A stretch of DNA of 64,000 nucleotides from Cellvibrio sp. KY-YJ-3 (GTDB lineage: Bacteria > Pseudomonadota > Gammaproteobacteria > Pseudomonadales > Cellvibrionaceae). The DNA is taken from positions 2,246,001-2,310,000 of the forward strand of contig NZ_CP031727.1 of assembly GCF_008806955.1 (NCBI RefSeq). Direction: 5' to 3'. The translations under genes and the position numbers were made by a program. The notes under the pieces are model-generated. The model made no database searches. It saw only the letters and a program-made list of their open reading frames with translations, and was not told the origin of the DNA. Positions 34,751 through 44,536 of this stretch are shown here, one piece after another. Numbering within the stretch: position 1 is the stretch's first letter; each line of letters opens with the position of its first letter.

Positions 34751-35425
34751 TTATGGTTTCAAAACAATTTTTGGTTTCTTGCGTTGCGGATAACAGGTTC
34801 TGCAAATATCGCATACTGTGCCATCACAACCGCGTGCGGAGCAAAACTCGCGCCCGTAATAAATGATTTGTAAATGCAATGCGTTCCAGCTGTTTTGGGG
34901 AAAAAGACGTTTTAAATCTTTTTCGGTTTGCACCACATTTTTACCGTTGGTTAAACCCCAACGCTGCGCGAGGCGGTGAATGTGGGTATCTACCGCAAAT
35001 GCGGGTACACCAAATGCCTGGCTCATCACTACGCTCGCCGTTTTATGGCCTACACCTGGCAAGCGCTCCAGTGCCGCCCAATCCTGTGGCACCTGACCAT
35101 TATGTTCTTCCACCAGCATTTTGGATAACACCGAAATCGCTTTGGATTTTTGCGGTGATAATCCGCAGGGGCGAATAATTTCCTGAATTTTTTCAACGGG
35201 AACTTTGGCCATATCGAAAGGATTGTCTGCCAACTCAAACAAGGCGGGCGTAACAGTATTAACCCGTTCGTCTGTGCACTGGGCAGACAAAAGAACTGCG
35301 ATGAGCAATGTATAAGCATCTTTGTGATGCAAAGGTATTGGCGGGTTAGGATAAAGGCTTTGTAATCGCTGCAAAATAAATTCAACCCGCGCGCTTTTGC
35401 TTAAGTTTTTTAACACTTCACTCAT
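34751..35425 (-). CDS. nth: Endonuclease III
   Basis: A 224-residue DNA glycosylase/AP lyase for oxidised pyrimidines. The helix-hairpin-helix LPGVGHKTASVVM with catalytic Lys and the Asp in VDTHIHRL are intact. The C-terminal cysteines (FCSARGCDGTVCDICRTC) are spaced C-X4-C-X4-C-X2-C-X2-C rather than the classical C-X6-C-X2-C-X5-C, so the iron-sulfur site looks variant. Its start overlaps the end of dapC by four bases. Confidence 0.93.
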   Translation of the reverse strand: MSEVLKNLSKSARVEFILQRLQSLYPNPPIPLHHKDAYTLLIAVLLSAQCTDERVNTVTPALFELADNPFDMAKVPVEKIQEIIRPCGLSPQKSKAISVLSKMLVEEHNGQVPQDWAALERLPGVGHKTASVVMSQAFGVPAFAVDTHIHRLAQRWGLTNGKNVVQTEKDLKRLFPQNSWNALHLQIIYYGREFCSARGCDGTVCDICRTCYPQRKKPKIVLKP

Positions 35426-36621
35426 AGCGATTTTACAAAAGCTTTGATTCGTTCGGCCGCTTCAATGCATTCCGCTAAAGGCGCAACCAATGCGAGGCGC
35501 ACATAATATTCGCCGGGGTTCATGCCATCGGCTTCGCGCGCTAAATAACTGCCGGGCAAGGTAGTTACCTTTTGTTGGGCAAACAATTGTTGTGCAAACA
35601 ATTCACCTTTAATGGGCGTTTTTGGCCAGAGGTAAAAACTCGCATCCGGTTTTTGTACTTCCAGGCAACCATCAAGCACTTTTAATACCGCATCAAATTT
35701 TGCACGGTAGGCATCCCTGTTGGCGATTACGTGTTGCTCATCCTGCCATGCGGCCACACTGGCAAGTTGTGTTGGCACTGGCATAGCGCAACCGTGGTAG
35801 GTGCGATAGAGCAAAAACTTTTCCAGAATTTTGGCATCGCCACCCACAAAACCAGAGCGCAACCCCGGCAGGTTAGAGCGTTTGGATAGACTGTGAAAAA
35901 CTACGCAGCGGGCAAAATCATCGCGGCCGAGCTCTGCACAGGCTTGCAGTAATCCAACGGGGGGATTTTGTTCATCAAAATACAATTCTGAGTAACATTC
36001 GTCGGAGGCGATAACAAAATCGTATTGGTCGGCAAGTGCAATCAATTCTTTGAATTGCGCTGAGCTCATTACCGCGCCGGTTGGGTTGCCCGGTGAACAA
36101 ATAAATAATAATTGGCAGCGCTCCCATATTGATGCGGGGACGGCGGCAAAATCCGGAATAAAATTATTGTTTGGCGTGCAGTTTAAAAAATAAGGTTCTG
36201 CACCGGAGAGAATCGCTGCACCTTCGTAAATTTGATAGAAAGGGTTGGGCGATACTATTAACGGATTGGTTTTGCTGCGATCAATAATCGCTTGTGCAAA
36301 GGCAAATAACGCTTCCCGTGTACCGTTTACCGGCAGCACATGATTCTCTGCAGTAAAACTACCAGCGTTGAGTTGAAAACGTTTGGTCGCCCAATTGGCG
36401 ATTGCTGTGCGTAATTCTGGCAAGCCTTTGGTGGTTGGATAATTCGATAATTTAGGTAAATTATTAACGAGAGTATCCAATACAAACGCCGGCGGCTCGT
36501 GTTTGGGTTCACCGATGGATAGCATAATATCGGTTAGTTCGCGTGGTGCAGATACGGCCGCTTTAAGTGCTGCTAATTTTTCAAAAGGGTATGGATGAAG
36601 CTGGTTTAAATCCGGGTTCAT
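35422..36621 (-). CDS. dapC: Succinyldiaminopimelate transaminase
   Basis: A 399-residue fold-type I PLP aminotransferase with SPGNPTGAVMS, SDECYSELYFD and the lysine motif SLSKRSNLPGLRSGF. Placement between glnD and dapD supports DapC (N-succinyl-2-amino-6-oxopimelate to N-succinyl-diaminopimelate) over a generic aspartate aminotransferase. Confidence 0.93.
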   Translation of the reverse strand: MNPDLNQLHPYPFEKLAALKAAVSAPRELTDIMLSIGEPKHEPPAFVLDTLVNNLPKLSNYPTTKGLPELRTAIANWATKRFQLNAGSFTAENHVLPVNGTREALFAFAQAIIDRSKTNPLIVSPNPFYQIYEGAAILSGAEPYFLNCTPNNNFIPDFAAVPASIWERCQLLFICSPGNPTGAVMSSAQFKELIALADQYDFVIASDECYSELYFDEQNPPVGLLQACAELGRDDFARCVVFHSLSKRSNLPGLRSGFVGGDAKILEKFLLYRTYHGCAMPVPTQLASVAAWQDEQHVIANRDAYRAKFDAVLKVLDGCLEVQKPDASFYLWPKTPIKGELFAQQLFAQQKVTTLPGSYLAREADGMNPGEYYVRLALVAPLAECIEAAERIKAFVKSL

Positions 36622-36638
36622 AGTTAGATCAACAATAA

Positions 36639-39425
36639 TTAGTGTTTATCAACGCGCTTATCGAGTTGCTCGCGAATTTCTTGCTGCAGTTTTTCGCACA
36701 GTGCAACATCGCCCAAGGGTTTTCCATCGTTATCAGCAATGAAAAAAATGTCCTCTACTCGCTCACCCAGGGTGGCGATTTTGGCATTGAGCAGTTGAAT
36801 GTCGTAATCCATAAAGATTCGCCCTATGCACGCAAGCAAGCCCGGTCTGTCGGGGCTTATAACTTCCAATACGCTGCAATTGCGAATGGTATCGGTACTG
36901 AGTGAAGTGCGGGTGGGTGATGCAAAGTATTTCAGGCGGCGCGGTGTGCGGCGGCCAATAACATCGCGGTAGTTATCCACCAAACTCAATTCTTCCATCA
37001 ACCCCTGCTGGATTTTTTTAAGTAGGGTTTGATTGTTACCGAGTGGTTCGCCGTTTTCATTGAGCACAAAAAAGGTATCTATGGTGTAGCCGGATTTTGA
37101 GCTGTAAATCTTGGCGTCTTGAATGCTGAGGTTTAATAAGCTCAGCGCCGTTGCAGCTGCGACAAATACATTTTTCTGGTTTTTGCTGTACACAAAAATT
37201 TGTGTGGCACCAGCCAACTCTTTGCTGGTGGTTTTTTTAATCAAAATTAAAGGCTTGTCATCGGTGCGTGCCGCAATCGCCTCGGTATGCCAGGCAATAT
37301 CGGTAAAGTTTTCGCGTAGAAAATAGTCCTCATCCATATCGCCCCACAGGGCAATGACTTGTTCTTTGCTTAAGCCCTTGCGCGCCAGTTTACGAATCGC
37401 GGCCTGCTGGGTTTCCTCAATCAAATCGTGTTTATCGACAGTGTTTTCCAAACCGCGACGCAAGGCGCGGCGGGTATCCAGATACAAATTGCGCATTAAA
37501 CTCGCGCGCCAGGTATTCCACAATTCTTTGTTGGTGCCGTTAATGTCAGCCACCGTGAGGCAATAAAGGTAATCAAGGTGTAACTGATCGCCCACGGTAA
37601 GGGCAAAATTATGAATAATATCCGGGTCTGAAATGTCCTGCTTTTGTGACACTTGCGACATCAGCAAATGTTTTTCCACCAGCCAGCAGATCAAGCGGGT
37701 TTCGCGCGGTGAAATACCGTGGCGGGTACAGAACTCTTCCGCATCCACCGCACCCAGTGTGGAGTGATCGCCACCGCGGCCTTTGCCAATATCGTGATAC
37801 AATCCTGCAATATACAGCAGCTCCAATTTTGGCAGGCGCGTCATAATCGTTGCGGCAACCGGAAAATCTTCTTTCGCGGATGGCAATAAAAAGTTACACA
37901 TGTTTTGCACTACTTTTAGCGTGTGTGCATCCACTGTGTAGATATGAAATAAATCGTGCTGCATTTGACCGGTTACTTGACCAAACTCCGGTAAATACAA
38001 ACCGAGAATGCCGTAACGCGACATCCGCTTTAGTTGTTCAACCAAACCTGCAGGGTGTTGCAATAGTTTGATAAATAATTGGGTGTTTTTGGGGTTGCTG
38101 CGGAATTGGTCATCGATAAGATAGCGACTCTCGCGAATCCAGCGAATAGTAGAGGCGCGCACCCCCTGAATCTGTGGGTTTTGTGCCATAAGCACAAATA
38201 TTTCTAATAAGGCAGACGGGTTTTCTTCAAATACGTAGGTGTGCGTTGCCTCGATAAAATTATCGCGCAATTGAAAGCGTTCATTGATAGAAACAACATT
38301 TTTGGTTTTGCCTTTTTGTAGAATCGCTTCCGACAAAAATTGCAGCACTACGTCATTTAATTCGCGCAGGGCAAGTACAGTGCGATAGTACTTGTGCATG
38401 AACTGTTCTACTGCCAGCCCTTCGTGGTTGTCGGTGTAGCCAAACAGTTTGGCAATTTCCCGTTGGTAATCAAATAGCAGTCGCTCTTCCGGGCGTTTCG
38501 CTACCATATGCAATGCATAACGCACGCGCCATAAATATTCTTCGCCGGAATTGATAAGTGAAAATTCTTCGTCGGTAAAAAAACCTTTACCTTCCAGTTG
38601 TTTGATGGTGCGTACACCAAAGTAACGTTTGGTCACCCAATTAATAGTTTGGATGTCGCGCAGCCCACCGGGCGCATTTTTGATATTGGGTTCCAGGTTG
38701 TATTCGGTGTCGTTATATTTCTTGTGGCGATCCAGTTGTTCTTGATATTTTGCACTGAAAAAATCTTCAATCGGCCAGATTTTATCGGGCGCGGCTTCTT
38801 TCATTAATTCGTGACGCAGTGATGCATCTCCCACCAGCGTACGCGACTCCATGATGTTGGTGGCGACGGTAATGTCGGTGCGAGCTATATCAATCGTTTG
38901 TTTGACAGTGCGCACGCTGCTGCCAATTTCCAAGCCTATATCCCACAGCAGTGTGAGAAATTTTTCGATATTTCCTTTGCAGCTTTCAAATACATCCGGG
39001 TGATGCAAAATCAATAGATCGATATCGGAGCCTGGGTGCAGTTCACCACGGCCATAACCGCCAACTGCTTCCAGGCTGATACGCGCGGGCCAGCGGAATT
39101 GGTGCCAGGCGTAGTGCAATACGCAATCAATAAACAGTGCGCGTTCATACACTAAACTGCGAATATCTTCGCCCTCAATAAAACGGCGGTTGGCTTGGGT
39201 GCTTGCTGCATTAATTGCGTCCTTGAAGACGCCAATGATAGGTTTTTCTGTTAACGCACGGCGAAAGCGGCTCTGGTCAAAAAAGAATAGCGGCCGCTCG
39301 AAGTAGGGGACTTCCTCCATGGATACCGGGGTATCCATCGGGATGGATTCTGCACTATCGCTGCCAGAGGTATCCGTTTGGGGAGATTTGTTAAAAACGC
39401 GCGCGATAAAATCAGAAATGCTCAT
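36639..39425 (-). CDS. glnD: PII uridylyltransferase/uridylyl-removing enzyme
   Basis: A 928-residue nitrogen sensor: nucleotidyltransferase motif GGYGRGELHPGSDIDLLIL near residue 115, HD hydrolase motif GLYHDIGKGRGGDHS near 520, and two C-terminal ACT domains (LSLLNLSIQDAKIY; LEVISPDRPGLLACIGRIF) that bind glutamine. It modifies PII according to glutamine level. Three bases after map, so cotranscribed with it. The PII gene itself is not in the window. Confidence 0.97.
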   Translation of the reverse strand: MSISDFIARVFNKSPQTDTSGSDSAESIPMDTPVSMEEVPYFERPLFFFDQSRFRRALTEKPIIGVFKDAINAASTQANRRFIEGEDIRSLVYERALFIDCVLHYAWHQFRWPARISLEAVGGYGRGELHPGSDIDLLILHHPDVFESCKGNIEKFLTLLWDIGLEIGSSVRTVKQTIDIARTDITVATNIMESRTLVGDASLRHELMKEAAPDKIWPIEDFFSAKYQEQLDRHKKYNDTEYNLEPNIKNAPGGLRDIQTINWVTKRYFGVRTIKQLEGKGFFTDEEFSLINSGEEYLWRVRYALHMVAKRPEERLLFDYQREIAKLFGYTDNHEGLAVEQFMHKYYRTVLALRELNDVVLQFLSEAILQKGKTKNVVSINERFQLRDNFIEATHTYVFEENPSALLEIFVLMAQNPQIQGVRASTIRWIRESRYLIDDQFRSNPKNTQLFIKLLQHPAGLVEQLKRMSRYGILGLYLPEFGQVTGQMQHDLFHIYTVDAHTLKVVQNMCNFLLPSAKEDFPVAATIMTRLPKLELLYIAGLYHDIGKGRGGDHSTLGAVDAEEFCTRHGISPRETRLICWLVEKHLLMSQVSQKQDISDPDIIHNFALTVGDQLHLDYLYCLTVADINGTNKELWNTWRASLMRNLYLDTRRALRRGLENTVDKHDLIEETQQAAIRKLARKGLSKEQVIALWGDMDEDYFLRENFTDIAWHTEAIAARTDDKPLILIKKTTSKELAGATQIFVYSKNQKNVFVAAATALSLLNLSIQDAKIYSSKSGYTIDTFFVLNENGEPLGNNQTLLKKIQQGLMEELSLVDNYRDVIGRRTPRRLKYFASPTRTSLSTDTIRNCSVLEVISPDRPGLLACIGRIFMDYDIQLLNAKIATLGERVEDIFFIADNDGKPLGDVALCEKLQQEIREQLDKRVDKH

Positions 39426-39428
39426 AAA

Positions 39429-40199
39429 TTAAAATACTTCGCCGGTACGTGCGGTAAAAACCTCGACACCATTGCTGGTGACTACCATGGTGTGTTCCCA
39501 CTGCGCCGAGAGTCGGCCGTCTTTTGTTTCCACTGTCCAGCCATCGCTTTTTAATTTGGTGTGGGGTTTGCCCGCGTTAATCATGGGTTCGATGGTGAAG
39601 CACATGCCTTCTTTTAATTCCATACCGGTATCAGGGCGACCATAGTGCAGGATTTGCGGATCTTCATGAAAAACCTTGCCTATGCCATGGCCACAGTATT
39701 CGCGTACTACCGAGTAATAATTCGCTTCAGCATGCTGTTGGATAACGTGCCCAATATCACCCAAACGGCAGCCAGGCTTAACCAGTTTAATGGCTTTGTA
39801 CATGCATTCCTGGGTGACTTGTACCAACCGCTCCGCGTGGGGGGCAGGAGTGCCCACAAAATACATGGCACTGGTATCGCCGTGATAGCCCTCGTGGATC
39901 ACTGTCACATCGATATTGATGATATCGCCTGACTTGAGCACTTTTTTCTCGGAGGGAATGCCGTGGCAAATCACCTGATTGACAGAGGTGCAAATGGATT
40001 TGGGAAAGCCGCGGTAGCCAAGGCAAGCGGGAATAGCTTTTTGTACATTCACTATGTGGTCGTGACAGATCTTGTCCAGCTCGGCGGTAGTTACGCCGGG
40101 TTGTACGTACTGGCCAATCATTTCCAATACTTCGGCGGCCATGCGACCAGCAATGCGCATTTTGGCGATTTCTTCGGGGGTTTTGATAGTAACTGACAT
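39429..40199 (-). CDS. map: Methionine aminopeptidase, type I
   Basis: A 256-residue enzyme that removes N-terminal Met. The metal ligands are visible in INIDVTVIHEGYHGDTSAM (two Asp), CGHGIGKVFHEDP (His), CFTIEPM (Glu) and AQWEHTMVV (Glu). It leads the minus-strand block, divergent from rpsB as is common, but uxuA lies between them here. Confidence 0.97.
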   Translation of the reverse strand: MSVTIKTPEEIAKMRIAGRMAAEVLEMIGQYVQPGVTTAELDKICHDHIVNVQKAIPACLGYRGFPKSICTSVNQVICHGIPSEKKVLKSGDIINIDVTVIHEGYHGDTSAMYFVGTPAPHAERLVQVTQECMYKAIKLVKPGCRLGDIGHVIQQHAEANYYSVVREYCGHGIGKVFHEDPQILHYGRPDTGMELKEGMCFTIEPMINAGKPHTKLKSDGWTVETKDGRLSAQWEHTMVVTSNGVEVFTARTGEVF

Positions 40200-40261
40200 G
40201 AATTCAGGGTATCCCGGCGGGTGAATAAAAGTTGCGGCATTCTAAACGATTCTGAACCGCT

Positions 40262-40275
40262 TTGACCAAGATCAA
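40262..40275. promoter_or_regulatory. Anr/Fnr-like box upstream of map
   Basis: TTGACCAAGATCAA matches nine of ten defined bases of TTGAT-N4-ATCAA. It lies 63-76 bases before the map start, where a promoter for map-glnD would be expected. Not a usual regulator for map, so the match may be accidental. Confidence 0.35.
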
Positions 40276-40339
40276 TCCTTTATTGGCTCTATAGCTGCTG
40301 CTTCTATTATGCGCGTACCGGGTATAGCACCTGAAAAGT

Positions 40340-40364
40340 AAAGTTGGGCGGTGTAAAACCGCCC
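40340..40364 (-). terminator. Terminator of uxuA
   Basis: On the minus strand, GGGCGGT and ACCGCCC arms (40346-40364) are followed by AACTTTACTTTT, 13 bases after the uxuA stop. The T-run is imperfect. Confidence 0.55.
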
Positions 40365-40376
40365 TGCGGAGGTGGG

Positions 40377-41582
40377 CTATTTGGTGAGGTGATGGAGGCT
40401 GCGAGCGCGAACCTGGGTCAGTGCGTGAATGACACCGCGCAACTCTGCCAAGCCTTTCATTCGCCCGGCGTAAGAGTAACCGGGATTGATGCCAGGCTTG
40501 CCAATTTCATCGCCCATTAGATGGCCGTGGTCTGGGCGCATGGCGATTGCAGGGAGTTTGCTACCTTGCTGTTGGCGACGGCTTTCCTCTTCTAAGAGCG
40601 CATCTATCAGGCCGACCATATCGTTATCGCCATCCAAATGATCAGACTCATAGAAGGAGCCATCGTCTTCACGTTTAATGTTGCGCAAGTGTACAAAGTA
40701 GATGCGCTCGCCAAACTCCTGCGCCATGGAGACCAGATCATTATCGCAGCGTGCACCATAAGAGCCGGCGCAGAGTGTTAATCCATTCGATGGGCTGGGC
40801 ACGGCCTTGAGCAAGGCGCGAGCGTCATCGGCGGTAGAGACAACCCGGGGTAATCCGAACAGCGAAAATGGTGGGTCATCCGGGTGGATGCACATGCGCA
40901 CGCCCGCTTCTTCAGCGACGGGGATAATCTCGCGCAGGAAGGCAAACAGGTTGGCGCGCATACCTTCATCGCCCATCTTGATGAAGAGATCGATAGCGGC
41001 GCGAATCCCATCTCGATCATAAGAGCCTTCACCACCCGGCAAGCCGGCAATGATATTTTTTTCCAGCAGTGCTTGCTCTTCGCTGCTCATGGCATCAAGG
41101 CGAGCTTTGGCTTTGGTGAGTACCTCGGGCTGATAGTCCTGTTCGGCACCGGGGCGCTGCAAGATATAAACATCATAGGCCGCAAAATCGCTCATCTCAA
41201 AACGCAGTGCGCGGGCGTTGTTGGGCAGGGTGTAGTTGAGGTTGGTGCGGGTCCAATCAACGACCGGCATAAAGTTGTAGCAAACATCGTAAACACCGGC
41301 TGCACCCACATTGCGAATGGACTGCTTGTAGTTGTCGATGTATTGCTGGTAGTTACCAGTGCGGGTCTTGATATCGTTGTGGAGGGGGATGCTTTCGATA
41401 ACAGCCCATTCAAGCCCTTGATCCTCAATGACTTTTTTGCGTTCTAAAACTTCCTCAAGGGGCCATACGGCACCTGTGGGTATGTGGTGTAAGGAGGTGA
41501 CAATGCCCGTTGCGCCTGCTTGTGCAATGCTTTGCAGGCTTACGGTATCTTTGGGGCCGAACCAGCGCCAAGTCTCTTTCAT
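40377..41582 (-). CDS. uxuA: Mannonate dehydratase
   Basis: A 401-residue enzyme that converts D-mannonate to 2-keto-3-deoxygluconate in glucuronate breakdown. It has the family motifs CIHPDDPPFSLFG, CAGSYGARCDND, FVHLRNIKRE and RPDHGHLMGDE (metal and catalytic residues). It stands alone here, without uxuB or uxaC, between map and rpsB, which in many relatives are neighbours. An operator-like palindrome precedes it. Confidence 0.95.
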   Translation of the reverse strand: MKETWRWFGPKDTVSLQSIAQAGATGIVTSLHHIPTGAVWPLEEVLERKKVIEDQGLEWAVIESIPLHNDIKTRTGNYQQYIDNYKQSIRNVGAAGVYDVCYNFMPVVDWTRTNLNYTLPNNARALRFEMSDFAAYDVYILQRPGAEQDYQPEVLTKAKARLDAMSSEEQALLEKNIIAGLPGGEGSYDRDGIRAAIDLFIKMGDEGMRANLFAFLREIIPVAEEAGVRMCIHPDDPPFSLFGLPRVVSTADDARALLKAVPSPSNGLTLCAGSYGARCDNDLVSMAQEFGERIYFVHLRNIKREDDGSFYESDHLDGDNDMVGLIDALLEEESRRQQQGSKLPAIAMRPDHGHLMGDEIGKPGINPGYSYAGRMKGLAELRGVIHALTQVRARSLHHLTK

Positions 41583-41624
41583 GGTGGTCTCGCTACTAGA
41601 GTGGGTTCATCTAAGATTAATGCG

Positions 41625-41638
41625 ACTAGTATACAAGT
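41625..41638. promoter_or_regulatory. GntR-type operator-like palindrome before uxuA
   Basis: ACTAGTATACAAGT is a palindrome around GTATAC with one mismatched pair. It resembles operators of FadR/UxuR-type GntR repressors, which control hexuronate genes. It lies 43-56 bases before the uxuA start. Confidence 0.55.
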
Positions 41639-41713
41639 TGGATAATGCTTGGCCTAGTGGATTTGCCAGATTTTCTCGACAGGGTGCGCTCTGAAGTTCG
41701 ATTTACTTTCTGG

Positions 41714-41742
41714 TTTATTATGTCTGTTGTTTGTGATATAAA
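41714..41742 (+). promoter_or_regulatory. Probable sigma70 promoter of rpsB
   Basis: TTTATT at 41714-41719, 17 bases, then TATAAA at 41737-41742. A GC-rich GCGCGCC follows directly, the kind of discriminator seen in growth-rate/stringently controlled ribosomal promoters. The start of transcription would be near 41750. Confidence 0.5.
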
Positions 41743-41835
41743 GCGCGCCTCTTTTTGCTGGGAATAGTCTCAAGCACAAAGAAAATCCGTTTTTAAATGT
41801 AATTTACCAACGTCACATATATACCGACACGCAAA

Positions 41836-41905
41836 ACCTGGGTGCCCAATGTTCGTTTTATAGCGTTCATGATGGTTGGTTAGCGGGGTATATAGAGGCC
41901 TAACC
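41836..41905 (+). ncRNA. Possible S2-type leader of rpsB mRNA
   Basis: The predicted leader is about 170 bases. A stem GGTTAG (41878-41883) with CTAACC (41900-41905) sits just before the ribosome site, and CTGGGT near 41838 can pair with ACCCAG overlapping its right arm, giving two exclusive or pseudoknot-like pairings. rpsB leaders of gammaproteobacteria are autoregulated by S2 (established); that this is such a leader is inference. Confidence 0.4.
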
Positions 41906-41921
41906 CAGTAGGAATACTAAA

Positions 41922-42659
41922 ATGCCACAAGTAAGCATGCGCGATATGTTATCTGCAGGTGTCCACTTCGGTCACCAAACCCGTTACTGGAACCCAAAGA
42001 TGGGCAAATACATCTTCGGTGCGCGTAACAAGATTCACATTATTAACCTTGAGCACACTGTGCCTGCGTTCAACGAAGCTTTGGCTTTGATTCAACAAAT
42101 GGCCTCTCAAAAGAAAAAGATTCTGTTTGTTGGTACCAAGCGCGCGGCGCAAAAGACCATCAAAGAAGAAGCAATCCGTGCTGGCCAGCCGTTTGTTAGT
42201 CATCGCTGGTTGGGTGGTATGCTCACAAACTACAAAACCATCCGCGCATCTATCCGTCGCTTGCAAGAGCTGACTACCCAGAGCGAAGACGGTACTTTTG
42301 CCAAATTGACCAAAAAAGAAGCTCTGATGCGCACCCGTGACATGGAGAAACTTGAGCGTTCAATTGGCGGTATTAAAAACATCGCTGGTTTGCCTGATGC
42401 CATGTTTGTAATTGATGTGGATCACGAGCGTATTGCAATTCAGGAAGCTAACAAGTTGGGTATTCCTGTTATTGGCATCGTGGATACCAACAGCAACCCT
42501 GAAGGTGTTGACTACGTAATTCCAGGTAACGACGACGCCATTCGCGCGATCAAGTTGTATGTATCTGCAATTGCTGACGCTTGTTTGGATGGTGCTAAAT
42601 CTGCTTCTGCAGTGCCAAACAAAGATGAATACGTAGCTGCCGAAGGTGCTGCTGAGTAA
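41922..42659 (+). CDS. rpsB: 30S ribosomal protein S2
   Basis: A 245-residue protein, usual length, with the S2 signatures [20 protein letters not shown] and [19 protein letters not shown]. It starts the long plus-strand run. Confidence 0.99.
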   Translation: MPQVSMRDMLSAGVHFGHQTRYWNPKMGKYIFGARNKIHIINLEHTVPAFNEALALIQQMASQKKKILFVGTKRAAQKTIKEEAIRAGQPFVSHRWLGGMLTNYKTIRASIRRLQELTTQSEDGTFAKLTKKEALMRTRDMEKLERSIGGIKNIAGLPDAMFVIDVDHERIAIQEANKLGIPVIGIVDTNSNPEGVDYVIPGNDDAIRAIKLYVSAIADACLDGAKSASAVPNKDEYVAAEGAAE

Positions 42660-42726
42660 TCTCGCGAAGTAATCAAACGACCATAAAACTCTGTTAGCTT
42701 GCATTCAGGCGCAGAGTTGTCGGAAG

Positions 42727-42748
42727 AGGGGGCTTTGCCCCCTTTTTT
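42727..42748 (+). terminator. Terminator/attenuator between rpsB and tsf
   Basis: GGGGG-CTTTG-CCCCC followed by TTTTTT. It probably reduces, rather than blocks, transcription into tsf, since S2 is needed in different amounts from EF-Ts. Confidence 0.75.
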
Positions 42749-42784
42749 CAAATTTGAATTCGAACATTTATTGAGGACACATCC

Positions 42785-43654
42785 ATGACAGCTGTTACTC
42801 CTGCTTTGGTAAAAGAACTGCGCGACCGCACTGGTTTGGGCATGATGGAATGTAAAAAAGCGTTGGGCGAAGCCAATGGTGATATTGAATTGGCCATTGA
42901 AAACCTGCGTAAGGTTTCCGGTTTGAAGGCGGCCAAAAAAGAAGGTCGCACGGCGGCAGATGGCGTTGTTGCTGTGAAAGTGGCTCCGGATAACAGCTAC
43001 GGTGTTGTTATCGAAGTTAACTCTGAGACTGACTTTGTGGCGCGTGATGCTGGCTTCCTGGCTTTTGTGAATAGCGTATTGGACAAGGCATTTACCACCA
43101 AGCAAACCGACGTAGCGGTTGTTATGGCGGGTGAGTTGGAATCTGCGCGTGAAGCTTTGGTGCAAAAAATCGGCGAAAAAATCAGCGTTCGTCGCATTAG
43201 TTTGGTTGAAGGTGGTGTTGTTGGTGGTTACCTGCACTTGAACAACCGTATTGCGGTGTTGGTTCAGTTGGAAGGTGGCAATGAAGAGACCGCTAAAGAC
43301 GTTGCTATGCACGTGGCTGCTGTTAACCCGCAAGTGGTTAGCTCTGACCAAATGCCAGCTGACGTGGTGGAGAAAGAAAAAGAAATCATCCGCGCTCAGC
43401 CAGATATGGCTGGCAAGCCAGCTGAAATCGTTGAGAAAATGATTGTTGGTCGTATCAGCAAGTTCCTGAAAGAAGCGAGCTTGGTTGATCAGGCTTTTGT
43501 TAAGAATCCTGAGCAAACTATTGCTCAGTTCGCTAAGGCAGCTGGTGCAACTGTTAAGAGCTTTGTGCGTCTGGAAGTGGGCGAGGGTATCGAAGTTGCT
43601 GTTGTAGACTTTGCTGCTGAAGTTGCTGCTCAAGTAGCTGCTAGCAAGGCGTAA
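42785..43654 (+). CDS. tsf: Elongation factor Ts
   Basis: A 289-residue exchange factor for EF-Tu: N-terminal UBA-like helix bundle ([19 protein letters not shown]) and the EF-Tu-contacting motif [13 protein letters not shown]. Preceded by GAGGACACATCC. Confidence 0.99.
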   Translation: MTAVTPALVKELRDRTGLGMMECKKALGEANGDIELAIENLRKVSGLKAAKKEGRTAADGVVAVKVAPDNSYGVVIEVNSETDFVARDAGFLAFVNSVLDKAFTTKQTDVAVVMAGELESAREALVQKIGEKISVRRISLVEGGVVGGYLHLNNRIAVLVQLEGGNEETAKDVAMHVAAVNPQVVSSDQMPADVVEKEKEIIRAQPDMAGKPAEIVEKMIVGRISKFLKEASLVDQAFVKNPEQTIAQFAKAAGATVKSFVRLEVGEGIEVAVVDFAAEVAAQVAASKA

Positions 43655-43690
43655 TTCATCGCCTGATAAGGTGCTGGGTGACACGAAAAA

Positions 43691-43722
43691 GAGGCCGGGT
43701 GGCAACACCCGGCCTCTTTTTT
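43691..43722 (+). terminator. Terminator after tsf
   Basis: GAGGCCGGGT and ACCCGGCCTC arms with a GGCAAC loop, followed by TTTTTTT. It separates rpsB-tsf from pyrH-frr. Confidence 0.9.
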
Positions 43723-43801
43723 TCTGTTACACTGCACCGATTTTTCGGCCCTCCGACAGGTGTGGGCATTCGCGGCTAACTCATTGTTTTGGAGAGCATT
43801 T

Positions 43802-44536
43802 ATGTCCAGCCCCAGAGATAAAAAGTACAAGCGTATTTTATTGAAGCTCAGCGGTGAAGAGCTGATGGGTACAGAAGGGTTTGGTATCGATCCTAAAGTG
43901 CTCGACAAGATGGCCCTGGAAATTGGCCAGCTGGTCGGCATAGGTGTACAGGTAGGCTTGGTGATTGGTGGTGGCAATCTGTTTCGCGGCGCTGCCTTAA
44001 GTGCTGCCGGTCTCGATCGAGTAACGGGCGATCACATGGGTATGCTGGCTACAGTGATGAATGCATTAGCCATGCGCGATGCGCTTGAGCGTTCAAATAT
44101 ATCTTCCCGCGTTATGTCAGCGATTCCAATGAGTGGAGTGGTTGAACACTATGACCGCCGTCGCGCAGTTCGTTTCTTGAATTCGGGCGAGGTCGTTATT
44201 TTCTCTGCCGGTACTGGCAATCCCTTTTTTACTACTGATTCTGCTGCCTGTTTGCGCGGTATTGAAGTTGATGCGGATATAGTGCTCAAGGCAACCAAAG
44301 TTGATGGCGTCTACTCTGCAGATCCTAAAAAAGATCCGACCGCGACCAAGTATGACCGTCTCTCTTATGACGAGGTGCTCGACAAAAAATTGGGTGTAAT
44401 GGATTTGACGGCGATTTGTTTGTGCCGCGAGCACGACATGCCGGTGCGCGTATTCCGTATGAATAAAGCAGGTGCGTTGTTGAATATTGTGGTTGGCAGC
44501 AACGAAGGTACTTTGATTGAAGAGGATAAATCATGA
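43802..44536 (+). CDS. pyrH: UMP kinase
   Basis: A 244-residue bacterial amino-acid-kinase-fold UMP kinase: [37 protein letters not shown]. Makes UDP from UMP. ATG 43802 (GGAGAG upstream) was chosen; an earlier frame start at 43760 lacks a ribosome site. Overlaps frr by four bases. Confidence 0.98.
   Translation: MSSPRDKKYKRILLKLSGEELMGTEGFGIDPKVLDKMALEIGQLVGIGVQVGLVIGGGNLFRGAALSAAGLDRVTGDHMGMLATVMNALAMRDALERSNISSRVMSAIPMSGVVEHYDRRRAVRFLNSGEVVIFSAGTGNPFFTTDSAACLRGIEVDADIVLKATKVDGVYSADPKKDPTATKYDRLSYDEVLDKKLGVMDLTAICLCREHDMPVRVFRMNKAGALLNIVVGSNEGTLIEEDKS

Noticed and set aside
42512-43708. A 398-codon minus-strand frame across rpsB and tsf
   Set aside because: It lies antisense to two certain genes, its composition (Asn, Ser, His, Phe-rich) is that of a complement frame, and it has no ribosome site.
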